From Acidobacteriota bacterium (GTDB lineage Bacteria > Acidobacteriota > UBA6911 > RPQK01 > JAJDTT01): a stretch of DNA of 64,000 bases. Position 1 is the stretch's first letter. Each line of letters opens with the position of its first letter. The stretch spans positions 173,607 through 237,606 of the forward strand of contig JAPPLF010000061.1 in assembly GCA_028874215.1 (NCBI GenBank), given 5' to 3'. Made by a program: the position numbers and the translations under genes. Below the pieces are notes generated by a model, which was given only the letters and a program-made list of their open reading frames with translations, was not told where the DNA came from and searched no databases. This document shows, in pieces, positions 34,791 through 42,482 of the stretch.

Positions 34791-35551
34791 TGCCACAACT
34801 CCAGAATGAGCTTGCCCAGGAAAAAATCGGCCACGATGACCAGGATGGAGGCCGTCACGACGGCCTGCGTCGTATTGCGTCCGACGCCCCTGGTTCCACC
34901 CCGGGTTCCCAAGCCATAGTAGCAACCCACGGAGCCGACGATGAAGCCGAATACGACCGGTTTCATCAGACCCTCCAGCACAACATTGTAGTCGATGGCT
35001 CTAAAGGCCTCATTCCAATAGAGGGCCGTATTCAAGCGGAGATTGTAGAACGACACGATCCACCCGCCGACCAACCCGAATACGTCCGCGATCACGGTCA
35101 AGAGGGGCACCATGGTGGTGCAGGCGATGACACGTGGAGTCACCAGCTTTTTCACAGGATCCGTTCCGAGGGCCCGCATGGCGCTGATCTGCTCCGTCAC
35201 CACCATGGATCCCAATTCCGATGCGATGCCTGAACCGGCCCGGCCGGCCAACATCAATGCCGTCAACACGGGACCCATTTCCCGGATCAACGACAGGGAG
35301 ATCAGTTGCCCCATGAGATTCACGGCGCCGAACGCCTTCAGAGATTTCGAAGTCTGCAAGGCCAGGACGCCGCCGGTGAAAAAGCCGACCAGGACCACGA
35401 TCAGGACCGACCGGACCCCAATCGTCTCCATCTGCTGGAACGTATCCTGGATGTAGCGTGGACGGCGGAAGATGTTGGTGACGCTTCGGATCGTAAGGGT
35501 GACGTACTCCTCAACCTCGTACAGGATCTTGTAGAGGAAATCCATGGTCAT
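34787..35551 (-). CDS. mlaE: MlaE-type ABC permease
   Basis: 254 aa, five helices. Conserved MlaE features: VGFFTGGVLALQTSKSLKAF, REMGPVLTALMLAGRAGSGI, ELGSMVVTEQISAMRALGTD and the C-terminal GTRGGTRGVGRNTTQAVV. First gene of a minus-strand operon mlaE-mlaF-mlaD-phosphatidyltransferase-lolA, divergent from aroC across 187 bp. Confidence 0.93.
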   Translation of the reverse strand: MTMDFLYKILYEVEEYVTLTIRSVTNIFRRPRYIQDTFQQMETIGVRSVLIVVLVGFFTGGVLALQTSKSLKAFGAVNLMGQLISLSLIREMGPVLTALMLAGRAGSGIASELGSMVVTEQISAMRALGTDPVKKLVTPRVIACTTMVPLLTVIADVFGLVGGWIVSFYNLRLNTALYWNEAFRAIDYNVVLEGLMKPVVFGFIVGSVGCYYGLGTRGGTRGVGRNTTQAVVTASILVIVADFFLGKLILELWH

Positions 35552-35738
35552 CCTCGGCCCCGGCCGCTCCCGCCGGCGGTTTGCGGATAAATGTTAGACT
35601 ATGAGGCCTCCGCAGTGCGGAAACCGCTGCCATCAGGGGCAGCCGGAAGCGGGCCGAAAAAGCCCGGTGAGTCTACCAGAGAGGGTGTTCCGCTTCCAAG
35701 CAACGTCTTTAGTAACAGCAGGTTCCGGATAACACATC

Positions 35739-36908
35739 ATGTTGCGATTTCTTACTTCCGGCGAGTCTCACGGCAAGGGTCTCATCTCCAACATAGAGGG
35801 TTTTCCGGCCCAGGTTCCCGTCGACGTGGATTTCATCAACGCCGATCTGCGGCGGCGCATGAGTGGATACGGGCGGGGCCTCCGCATGAAGATAGAGAGC
35901 GACCAGGTGGACATTTTCGCGGGTGTCCGCAACGGCGAGACGCTGGGGTCGCCCATCGCCTTCATCATCCACAACCGGGACTGGGTCAATTGGACCGAGG
36001 TCATGAGCGTGGAACCCAATCCCGAGGGCGTCCGCAAGCGGCAGGTCACGCGGCCGCGTCCGGGACACGCCGATCTCGTGGGGGCCTTGAAATACCAGTT
36101 CAGGGACATGCGCAACGTCCTGGAACGTTCCAGCGCGCGCGAAACCGCCTCCCGGGTGGCGGTCGGGGCCTTCTGCAAGCTGCTGCTCCGTGAACTGGGC
36201 ATCCAGGTCTACAGCCACGTCATTTCGATTCGGAACGTTCGGATCTCGGACGAACTTCTGGACTCGGTGTCCATCGATCTGATCCCCCGGATCGAGTCCT
36301 CGGACCTGCGCTGCTGCGACCCGGATCTGGACGATGCCATGAAGGCGGCCGTGGACGACGCCATCGACCGGGGAGACACCTTGGGCGGAACCTTCGAAGT
36401 CCGCGCCGCCGGAGTTCCTCCGGGCCTGGGCAGCCATGTCCACTGGGACCGGAAACTGGACGGACGGCTCGCCCAGGCCCTCATGTCCATCAACGCCATC
36501 AAGGCCGTGGAAACCGGCAGCGGCTTGGAAAAGGCTCCCATGGGCAGCGAATTCCACGACGAGATCTTCTACGACGATGAGAAAAGGGAGTTCTACAGGA
36601 AGACCAACCGGGCCGGCGGCATCGAGGGTGGGACTTCCAACGGCCAGGAGATCATCGTTCGGGCCGTGGTCAAACCCATCGCCACCCTGAAGCGGCCGCT
36701 GATGTCGGTGAACCTGGAGACCAAGGAAGCCTTCAAGGCCCAGTACGAGCGGTCGGACACCTGCGTGGTTCCCGCAGCCGGAGTCATCGGCGAAGCCATG
36801 GTGGCCATCGTGCTGGTCCAGGCGATTCAGGAGAAGTTCGGCGGAGACAACCTGTCCGAACTCAAGAACAACCTGGAGAGCTTCCGTGAACGGGTGCGGG
36901 CCATGTGA
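35739..36908 (+). CDS. aroC: Chorismate synthase
   Basis: 389 aa. Converts EPSP to chorismate using reduced FMN. Motifs: LTSGESHGKGLISNIEGFPA near the start, DLRRRMSGYGRG, RPRPGHADLVGALKY, RSSARETASRVAVGAFCK, AGGIEGGTSNGQEI and the final DTCVVPAAGVIGEAMVAIVL. It is apart from the aroA-aroK operon at the left end of the window. The deformylase gene follows 21 nt downstream. Confidence 0.97.
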   Translation: MLRFLTSGESHGKGLISNIEGFPAQVPVDVDFINADLRRRMSGYGRGLRMKIESDQVDIFAGVRNGETLGSPIAFIIHNRDWVNWTEVMSVEPNPEGVRKRQVTRPRPGHADLVGALKYQFRDMRNVLERSSARETASRVAVGAFCKLLLRELGIQVYSHVISIRNVRISDELLDSVSIDLIPRIESSDLRCCDPDLDDAMKAAVDDAIDRGDTLGGTFEVRAAGVPPGLGSHVHWDRKLDGRLAQALMSINAIKAVETGSGLEKAPMGSEFHDEIFYDDEKREFYRKTNRAGGIEGGTSNGQEIIVRAVVKPIATLKRPLMSVNLETKEAFKAQYERSDTCVVPAAGVIGEAMVAIVLVQAIQEKFGGDNLSELKNNLESFRERVRAM

Positions 36909-36929
36909 CCCGCGTTCCTGGAACTCGGA

Positions 36930-37439
36930 ATGATCAGACCCATCCTCAAGTTCGGGGCTCCCGAACTTCAGCGCGAGAGTGAACCGGTCGAGACCTTCGA
37001 CGGGAAGCTGCGGGATCTGGCCCGGGACTTGCTGGAGACCATGTACGCGGCCCCCGGAATCGGCTTGGCGGCCCCGCAGGTGGGGGTCAACCTCCGGCTC
37101 CTGGTCGTGGATATCAGTGCCGGGGAAGAGAAAGGGAACCAGATCGTTCTGGTCAATCCGGAGATCCTCGAGACTGAGGGGGAGCAGAAGGGGGAGGAGG
37201 GGTGCCTCAGCATCCCCGGATTCACCGCCATGGTGGACCGGCCGCAACGGATTCGAATCGCCGGGCAGGACACCCGGGGCCGTCGGGTCGAAGTGGAGGC
37301 CCAGGATCTTCTGGCACGGGCCCTATGCCATGAGGTGGACCACCTGGACGGCGTTCTCTATCTGGACCGGATTTCATTCTTCAAACGAGACCTGATCAAG
37401 CGCAAGATCCGGAAGCTGATCCGCTCCGGGGACTGGTGA
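36930..37439 (+). CDS. def: Peptide deformylase
   Basis: 169 aa. Removes the formyl group from nascent proteins. The three metal and active-site motifs are intact: GIGLAAPQVG (about 45-54), EEGCLSIPG (about 90) and HEVDHLDG (about 133). The stop overlaps the fmt start. Confidence 0.97.
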   Translation: MIRPILKFGAPELQRESEPVETFDGKLRDLARDLLETMYAAPGIGLAAPQVGVNLRLLVVDISAGEEKGNQIVLVNPEILETEGEQKGEEGCLSIPGFTAMVDRPQRIRIAGQDTRGRRVEVEAQDLLARALCHEVDHLDGVLYLDRISFFKRDLIKRKIRKLIRSGDW

Positions 37440-38398
37440 TGCGGGTCCTGTTTCTGGGCACGCCCGATTTCGCACGGACGTTTCTCGAGGCATTGGCTCA
37501 GAATCAAACCCGCCTCGGCCTGCGGTTGGCCGGCGTCGTCACTCAGCCGGACCGAAAAAGCGGCCGGGGACGCAAGCTGTCGCCGCCGCCCGTCAAGGTC
37601 GCCGCCCTTCAGTTCGGCCTGCCGATTTTCCAGTGCGCCAGAATCCGTGGAGACGCCGAGGCGCTGGAATTCCTCCGGCAAGCTCGGCCCGACGTGATGG
37701 TGGTCGTCGCCTTCGGACAGATTCTTCCCCGCGAGTTCTTCGCCTGGCCCCGTTTCGGCAGCCTCAATGTCCACACCTCCCTCCTGCCCCGATACCGCGG
37801 CGCCGCCCCCGTGGTCCACGCCATCCTGAACGGAGAGAAGGAGACCGGGGTGACCATCATGAAGTTGGACGAGGGCATGGATACCGGTGACGTGCTGGCT
37901 CAATCCACGACCCCCATCGGACCCGACGTCACATCGGGGGATCTGGAACGGCAACTCTCACGGCAGGGTGTCGAACTCCTGCTCGGGACCCTGCCCTCCT
38001 ACCTCTCGGGCGAGCTCCAGGCGCGCCCCCAGGACCATGAGCGAGCGATTCTCGCCCCTCTCATCCGGAAAGACGACGCGCGGATCGACTGGACCCGGCC
38101 GGCATGCCGGATCCATGACCAGATCCGCGCCTTCAATCCCCGGCCCGGCGCCTTCACCTGTTTTCGCGGGGAGCGCCTGAAGATCTGGCGAAGCCGCAAT
38201 CCACACGCCTCCGCCTTCCCGGTCCCGGACGGCCGGATTCGCACCACCGGCAAGGGCTCCATTCTGGTGGGATGCGGCCAAGGCACCTCGCTGGAACTCT
38301 TGGAACTCCAGTTGGCCAACCGCGGGCGCCTGCGGGCCCGGGACTTCACCAACGGGATGACACTGAGGTCGGGAGAACGCCTGGGAGTTGGAGGGTGA
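37439..38398 (+). CDS. fmt: Methionyl-tRNA formyltransferase
   Basis: 319 aa. Formylates initiator Met-tRNA. Contains FLGTPDFART at the N-terminus, the folate-site motif SLLPRYRGAAPVVHAIL (about 112-128) and GVTIMKLDEGMDTGDVLAQ. ATG at 37439 overlaps the def TGA (TGATG); a GTG directly before it is possible. The C-terminal OB domain is complete. Confidence 0.96.
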   Translation: MRVLFLGTPDFARTFLEALAQNQTRLGLRLAGVVTQPDRKSGRGRKLSPPPVKVAALQFGLPIFQCARIRGDAEALEFLRQARPDVMVVVAFGQILPREFFAWPRFGSLNVHTSLLPRYRGAAPVVHAILNGEKETGVTIMKLDEGMDTGDVLAQSTTPIGPDVTSGDLERQLSRQGVELLLGTLPSYLSGELQARPQDHERAILAPLIRKDDARIDWTRPACRIHDQIRAFNPRPGAFTCFRGERLKIWRSRNPHASAFPVPDGRIRTTGKGSILVGCGQGTSLELLELQLANRGRLRARDFTNGMTLRSGERLGVGG

Positions 38399-39705
38399 AG
38401 CCCACGGCCAGGTCGGTGGCCCTGCGGGTGCTCCTGGGCAGTGGCAGCGGCCGCCGGGTCTCCCTGAAAACCCATTTCGAATCCTCCGATTTCGGAGTTC
38501 TGCCGGACCGCGATCGGCGGCTGGCGACGGAGCTGGTCTACGGCGTCCTGCGAAACCAATCCCTCCTGGACTATCAACTGGATGGTTTGCTGGAGCGTTC
38601 CCGCGCCCGCCTGGATCCGGAAGTGCTCCAAGTATTGCGTGTGGGACTGTTTCAACTCAACCATCTGAGGATTCCGGAGCGGGCGGCGGTCCATGAGTCG
38701 GTCCGGCTCTGCCGGGAATTCCGCAAGGCCTCCGCCGCGCCTCTGGTCAACGCCGTCCTCCGCCGCTTTCTGCGCGACCGGCCCGCTGCTCCAAATTCCG
38801 GCGACACCCAGAGTCTGTCCATCCGCTACAGCCACCCCGAATGGCTCGTGCGCCGGTACCTCTCAAGATTCGGGTCCGAGGACGCGCGGACGATTCTGGA
38901 GCGAAACAACCGCCCGCCGGCGCTGTATCTTTGGGTCAATCCATTCCGGACGACGCGGACGAGCTTCTGCAGGCGGCTGGACCGGGAAGGCGTCCCTTTT
39001 CAACCTCATCCCCGCCTTCCCCATTGCGTCCGGGTGAATTCCAGGTCATTCGTCCGGCATCCCCTCTATCGGCGGGGCCACTGCTTCCTGATGAGTCCGG
39101 CCAGCCAGGAGGTCGCTCAACTCGGCGACCTCAGCGGGTGCCGGACGCTGGGCGATTTCTGCGCAGCTCCCGGGGGAAAGTCCTTCATTCTTCAGGCCCG
39201 CAAAAGATCCCGCGCCCGCCTGATCTCCTGCGACCTCAGCTTGTCCCGCCTGCGTCAGATGAAGGCCAGAGCCGGCCTCTACCGGATCCCACAGCTTGGG
39301 GCCGTTCAGGCCGATCTGGTCCATCCCCCGTTCCGGAGCCGTTTCGACTTCATCCTGCTGGACGTCCCGTGCACCGGGACCGCCACCCTGAGGGCCAATC
39401 CGGACATTCGGTGGCGGCTGGCCGAGGAAGACGTCCGACGATTGTCCCGGATTCAGCGCGCCCTCTTGCGGAGCAGTTTTCGAATGCTGCGCCCCGGAGG
39501 GCAGTTGGTCTACGCCACCTGTTCCACCGAGCCGGAGGAGAACCTTGAGGTGGTGGAGACTCTGCTCAACTCGGAACCGGAGGCCAAATTGGTGCGGCAG
39601 CCGGAGGAGGACTTCCTGAAGCGCGAGGCCTTCTTCGCCGCGTGGCTGGTGCGGACAGGAGGGGGGACTGTCAGTCCCCCCGTGACTCGCGGAATCGGGG
39701 GTTGA
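38395..39705 (+). CDS. rsmB: 16S rRNA (cytosine-967-C5)-methyltransferase
   Basis: 436 aa: N-terminal NusB-like domain, then a SAM methyltransferase. SAM loop LGDFCAAPGGKS, release-cysteine motif LLDVPCTGTATLRANPD and the catalytic VYATCSTEPEEN are present. GTG at 38395 overlaps the fmt stop, with GGAG 7 nt upstream. The last 18 residues (RTGGGTVSPPVTRGIGG) are encoded by a GC-rich hairpin repeat at 39661-39681 and are probably not part of the ancestral protein. Confidence 0.93.
   Translation: MKPTARSVALRVLLGSGSGRRVSLKTHFESSDFGVLPDRDRRLATELVYGVLRNQSLLDYQLDGLLERSRARLDPEVLQVLRVGLFQLNHLRIPERAAVHESVRLCREFRKASAAPLVNAVLRRFLRDRPAAPNSGDTQSLSIRYSHPEWLVRRYLSRFGSEDARTILERNNRPPALYLWVNPFRTTRTSFCRRLDREGVPFQPHPRLPHCVRVNSRSFVRHPLYRRGHCFLMSPASQEVAQLGDLSGCRTLGDFCAAPGGKSFILQARKRSRARLISCDLSLSRLRQMKARAGLYRIPQLGAVQADLVHPPFRSRFDFILLDVPCTGTATLRANPDIRWRLAEEDVRRLSRIQRALLRSSFRMLRPGGQLVYATCSTEPEENLEVVETLLNSEPEAKLVRQPEEDFLKREAFFAAWLVRTGGGTVSPPVTRGIGG
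39661..39681 (+). repeat. GC-rich hairpin inside the 3' end of rsmB
   Basis: Perfect 9-bp stem GGGGGGACT / AGTCCCCCC with loop GTC, followed by CGTGACTCGCGG. A similar element (GGGGAC, GGCA, GTCCCC, CCGC) lies at 59218-59233. Possibly a dispersed repeat or a terminator. Confidence 0.5.
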
Positions 39706-39745
39706 AGACCGCCGCTCACACGCTCATACGCTCGTTACTCTGGAG

Positions 39746-39853
39746 TTCGGCGACAAGGATGTCGCCGCTCCGTTCGGCGACAAGGATGTCGCCGCTCCGT
39801 TCGGCGACAGGAATGTCGCCGCTCCATTCGGTGACAAGAATGTCGTCGCTCCC
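39746..39853 (-). repeat. Four tandem copies of the 27-bp palindromic repeat
   Basis: Units begin at 39746, 39773, 39800 and 39827, each 27 bp. On the minus strand a unit reads GGAGC, GGCGAC, loop ATCCTT, GTCGCC, GAAC. The first two are identical, the third has a changed loop and the fourth is degraded in one arm. It fills most of the gap between rsmB and the PASTA gene. The frames crossing it are not convincing genes. Confidence 0.75.
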
Positions 39854-39914
39854 AGCGCTTGGAGTCACCCCTGGCGGTGTGGTAGCGTGTTTGCTCCGCA
39901 GATAGATACCGGTC

Positions 39915-40673
39915 ATGGTTTCCAGGAGAAGGAAGAAAAAGCGTTCGGCCAGACGGCGCAATCCGTTCGTGGCCGTGGTCAAGCTGGGCCTGTTGGCCGG
40001 CGTCCTGATGGTCGTTTTTCTCTTCAGCCTGATCATCAGCATGCGAGTGGCGACGCGGGCGACGGAGGTCGTGGTCCCGTCCCTCATCCGGACCGACATG
40101 GAGCAGGCCAGAAAAAAACTGGAAGCGTTGGGCCTGGGATTGGCCGTGGAGGGAGAAGTCTACGACGCGTCGATTCCCAACGGCGCCGTCGTCGCTCAGC
40201 TTCCCACTCCCGGCGTCCGCCTCAAGGCCAACGGCCGGGTCAGGGTGATGGTGAGCCTGGGAGTTCAGCATAAACCGGTCCCGGATCTCATCGGGTCCAC
40301 ACAGCGGGTCGCCCGCCTGATGTCGCAACAGTCGGGCTACGAGATCGGACACACCAGCGAGATCTTCCTCGCCGACGTGGGATCGGACCAGATCATCCGC
40401 CAGGTCCCCAACCCGGGGTCCACGGAAGTCCTCACGGCCCGCGTCGACGTCCTGGTGGGCAAGAAGCGGGTCCAGAGCTACATCATGCCTGATTTCAGGG
40501 ACTTGAATCTGAACCGGGTGCGGTCCCTCATTCGGAAGAACGGCTTCGAGTCGCCGAAGGTCAATTACACCAGGGGGGCCAGGAGATCCCGGGGCAAGGT
40601 GGTCCGTCAATATCCCGAGGCGGGAAACATGTTGAAGGAAAACGATAAGATCATTCTGGAGGTCGCCAGCTGA
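39915..40673 (+). CDS. Membrane-anchored PASTA-domain protein without kinase
   Basis: 252 aa: basic cytoplasmic tail (MVSRRRKKKRSARRR), one helix (about 20-43) and three PASTA domains starting near VVVPSLIRTDMEQARKKLEA, KPVPDLIGSTQRVARLM and YIMPDFRDLNLNRVRSL. PASTA repeats bind peptidoglycan fragments or beta-lactams. No protein kinase domain is present. The neighbourhood def-fmt-rsmB-X-rpe is that of the Ser/Thr kinase PrkC in Firmicutes, so this looks like a kinase-less counterpart. Its stop overlaps the rpe start. Confidence 0.85.
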   Translation: MVSRRRKKKRSARRRNPFVAVVKLGLLAGVLMVVFLFSLIISMRVATRATEVVVPSLIRTDMEQARKKLEALGLGLAVEGEVYDASIPNGAVVAQLPTPGVRLKANGRVRVMVSLGVQHKPVPDLIGSTQRVARLMSQQSGYEIGHTSEIFLADVGSDQIIRQVPNPGSTEVLTARVDVLVGKKRVQSYIMPDFRDLNLNRVRSLIRKNGFESPKVNYTRGARRSRGKVVRQYPEAGNMLKENDKIILEVAS

Positions 40674-41332
40674 TGCCTTGGATCGCCCCATCTCTACTCT
40701 CGGCCGACTTTCTCGATCTGGGAGGCGCCGTCAGGGAAATGGAGCAGGCCGGATGCCGAATTCTGCACCTGGACGTCATGGATGGACATTTCGTTCCCAA
40801 CCTGAGCTTCGGCCTGCCGGTGATCGAGGCGGTGCGCAAACAGACCGACCTGATCCTGGACGTCCACCTCATGATCTCGAACCCGGAAGACATGGCCGAT
40901 GCGTTCATCGACGCGGGCGCCGACTATTTGAGCGTCCAATATGAAACAGTTCTGCATTTGGACCGTCTAATGGACAGGATCCGGGAAAAGGGGGCGAAGC
41001 CGGGCGTGGCGCTGAATCCTCACACACCGGTCGGCGTCCTGGAGGAAATCCTCCCCAAGTGCCACCACGTCATGATCATGTCGGTGAATCCGGGATTCTC
41101 GGGGCAGCGCTTCATTGCCACGAGCTTCGATAAAATGAGAAAATTGAGGGAGATGGCGGCCCGGGACAATCTCCGGGTCAAGATCGAGATCGACGGCGGC
41201 ATCAAGCCAGCCAATACGCAGGATGCGGTTCGGGCCGGGGCCGAGATCATGGTGGCCGGTTCGGCCATCTTCGGAACGCCCTCTCCGGGTGAGACGTTTC
41301 GCCAGATGCAGACTCTCGCCGAGGAGGCTTGA
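40673..41332 (+). CDS. rpe: Ribulose-phosphate 3-epimerase
   Basis: 219 aa TIM barrel of the pentose phosphate pathway. Active-site features: IAPSLLSADFLDLGGAVREM, LHLDVMDGHFVPNLSFG (metal-binding His/Asp), LDVHLMISNPED, MIMSVNPGFSGQRFI and IEIDGGIKPANTQD. Starts by TGATG overlap with the PASTA gene. Confidence 0.97.
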   Translation: MPWIAPSLLSADFLDLGGAVREMEQAGCRILHLDVMDGHFVPNLSFGLPVIEAVRKQTDLILDVHLMISNPEDMADAFIDAGADYLSVQYETVLHLDRLMDRIREKGAKPGVALNPHTPVGVLEEILPKCHHVMIMSVNPGFSGQRFIATSFDKMRKLREMAARDNLRVKIEIDGGIKPANTQDAVRAGAEIMVAGSAIFGTPSPGETFRQMQTLAEEA

Positions 41333-41358
41333 CCGTAATCTGAATGGGGACAGTGACA

Positions 41359-42333
41359 ATGAGAACTGTTATCAGGCTGACCTTGCTGGCGAGCGCCCTG
41401 ATCGTTCTGGCTTCCTGCGGCGGCCGCAAGGGCGCGGATCTGCAGGAGGGGGCGGTGGCGCCCGACAAGACCCTTTTCGAAAACGGGATGAAGTTCCTGG
41501 GCAAGAAGCACTTCATCAAGTCGCGCCTTTCCTTCCAGACGCTCATCAGCACTTATCCCGAGAGCGAATACACGCCGACCTCGTTCCTCTCCATCGCCGA
41601 TTCGTACTACGAGGAAGGAGGCAAGGAGAACCTGCTCCAGGCCGAAGCCCAGTACAAGGACTTCATCATTTTCTACCCCACCCACGAGAGCGCCGACAAC
41701 GCCCAGATGAGGATCGCCGCCATCAACTACCGGCTTATGAAGCCTCATGACCGGGACCCCACCTATACCCGCAAGGCGGAGATCGAACTGAAGAAGTTCC
41801 TGGATGACTTCCCGGACAGCGAGCTGGCGCCGACGGCGGAAGAGTTTCTCAGGCAGGTGCGCGAGGAATTGGCCAAGGGTGTCCACACGGTCGGCGCCTT
41901 CTATTTCGACCGGAAGAGGTATTCCGCCGCGGCCAACCGATTCGAGGAGGTGGTGGACGAATACAACGAGTTCAGCCGGCTCGACGAGAGCCTGTTTTAC
42001 CTCGCTGATTCACTGGAGAATCTGGGACGGGTCGAGGAAGCGACGGTCTACTACTCCCGTGTGGCGCGAGAGTACGAATTCAGCCCCTACTTCGACAACG
42101 CCAGGGAGAAGCTGATCCTTCTGGAAAGGCCGGTTCCTCAACTGGACAAGGCCAAGGCCGCGCGGAACCTGGCACGCATGAAGCGGTACGAGAAGGAAGG
42201 ATTCTCCATCCTCTCTCCTGTCCGAGGCGTCCTGGGGATCTTCACCGGGCGCGAGGACCCCTACGAAGTGGCGCGCCGCCGCGCCGAGCAACGCCAGATG
42301 GAGGAGTCCGGGGGCGACGAATCGCTCCGTTGA
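41359..42333 (+). CDS. BamD-like outer-membrane assembly lipoprotein
   Basis: 324 aa. Signal sequence with lipobox IVLASC, so lipid-anchored at about residue 20. The mature protein is TPR-like: GMKFLGKKHFIKSRLSFQTL, YPESEYTPTSFLSIADSYYE, QYKDFIIFYPTHESADNAQM, as in BamD/ComL, which supports insertion of beta-barrel proteins. Longer than E. coli BamD (245 aa) through an extra repeat and charged tail. ATG 41359 chosen for GGGGAC 8 nt upstream; ATG 41344 is an alternative. Confidence 0.83.
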   Translation: MRTVIRLTLLASALIVLASCGGRKGADLQEGAVAPDKTLFENGMKFLGKKHFIKSRLSFQTLISTYPESEYTPTSFLSIADSYYEEGGKENLLQAEAQYKDFIIFYPTHESADNAQMRIAAINYRLMKPHDRDPTYTRKAEIELKKFLDDFPDSELAPTAEEFLRQVREELAKGVHTVGAFYFDRKRYSAAANRFEEVVDEYNEFSRLDESLFYLADSLENLGRVEEATVYYSRVAREYEFSPYFDNAREKLILLERPVPQLDKAKAARNLARMKRYEKEGFSILSPVRGVLGIFTGREDPYEVARRRAEQRQMEESGGDESLR

Positions 42334-42402
42334 CCGGATCCCGATCAGGCTCCGGACATCCCGGCATCAGCACTTCATCCGGGATTGAAATCCCGGTCCC
42401 GC

Positions 42403-42422
42403 CGCAGAGGAGCCCCTCTGCG
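42403..42422 (+). repeat. Perfect 8-bp hairpin upstream of valS
   Basis: CGCAGAGG / CCTCTGCG with loop AGCC, ending 4 nt before the TG of the extended -10. It could end the preceding transcript or act as an operator. No T-box features (AGGGTGG-type element) are seen. Confidence 0.45.
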
Positions 42423-42426
42423 AGTC

Positions 42427-42435
42427 TGCTATAAT
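42427..42435 (+). promoter_or_regulatory. Extended -10 promoter of valS
   Basis: TGCTATAAT: perfect TATAAT with the TGN extension, 47 bp before the TTG start of valS. The expected -35 position falls inside the hairpin at 42403-42422. Confidence 0.55.
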
Positions 42436-42482
42436 CCCTGCTTCTCCAAACCCGATCCAGCGATACAACCGGGGCATTCGGA

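Noticed and set aside
39746..39853. CRISPR array
   Set aside because: The units are contiguous 27-bp repeats with no spacers between them and no cas genes nearby.
39642..39905. Frame encoding tandem nonapeptides (TRMSPLRSA type) across the repeat array
   Set aside because: The nonapeptide period is simply the 27-bp DNA repeat; the start lies inside rsmB and there is no ribosome site.
42334..42482. T-box riboswitch ahead of valS
   Set aside because: No conserved T-box sequence and no antiterminator; only short hairpins and a promoter-like box.
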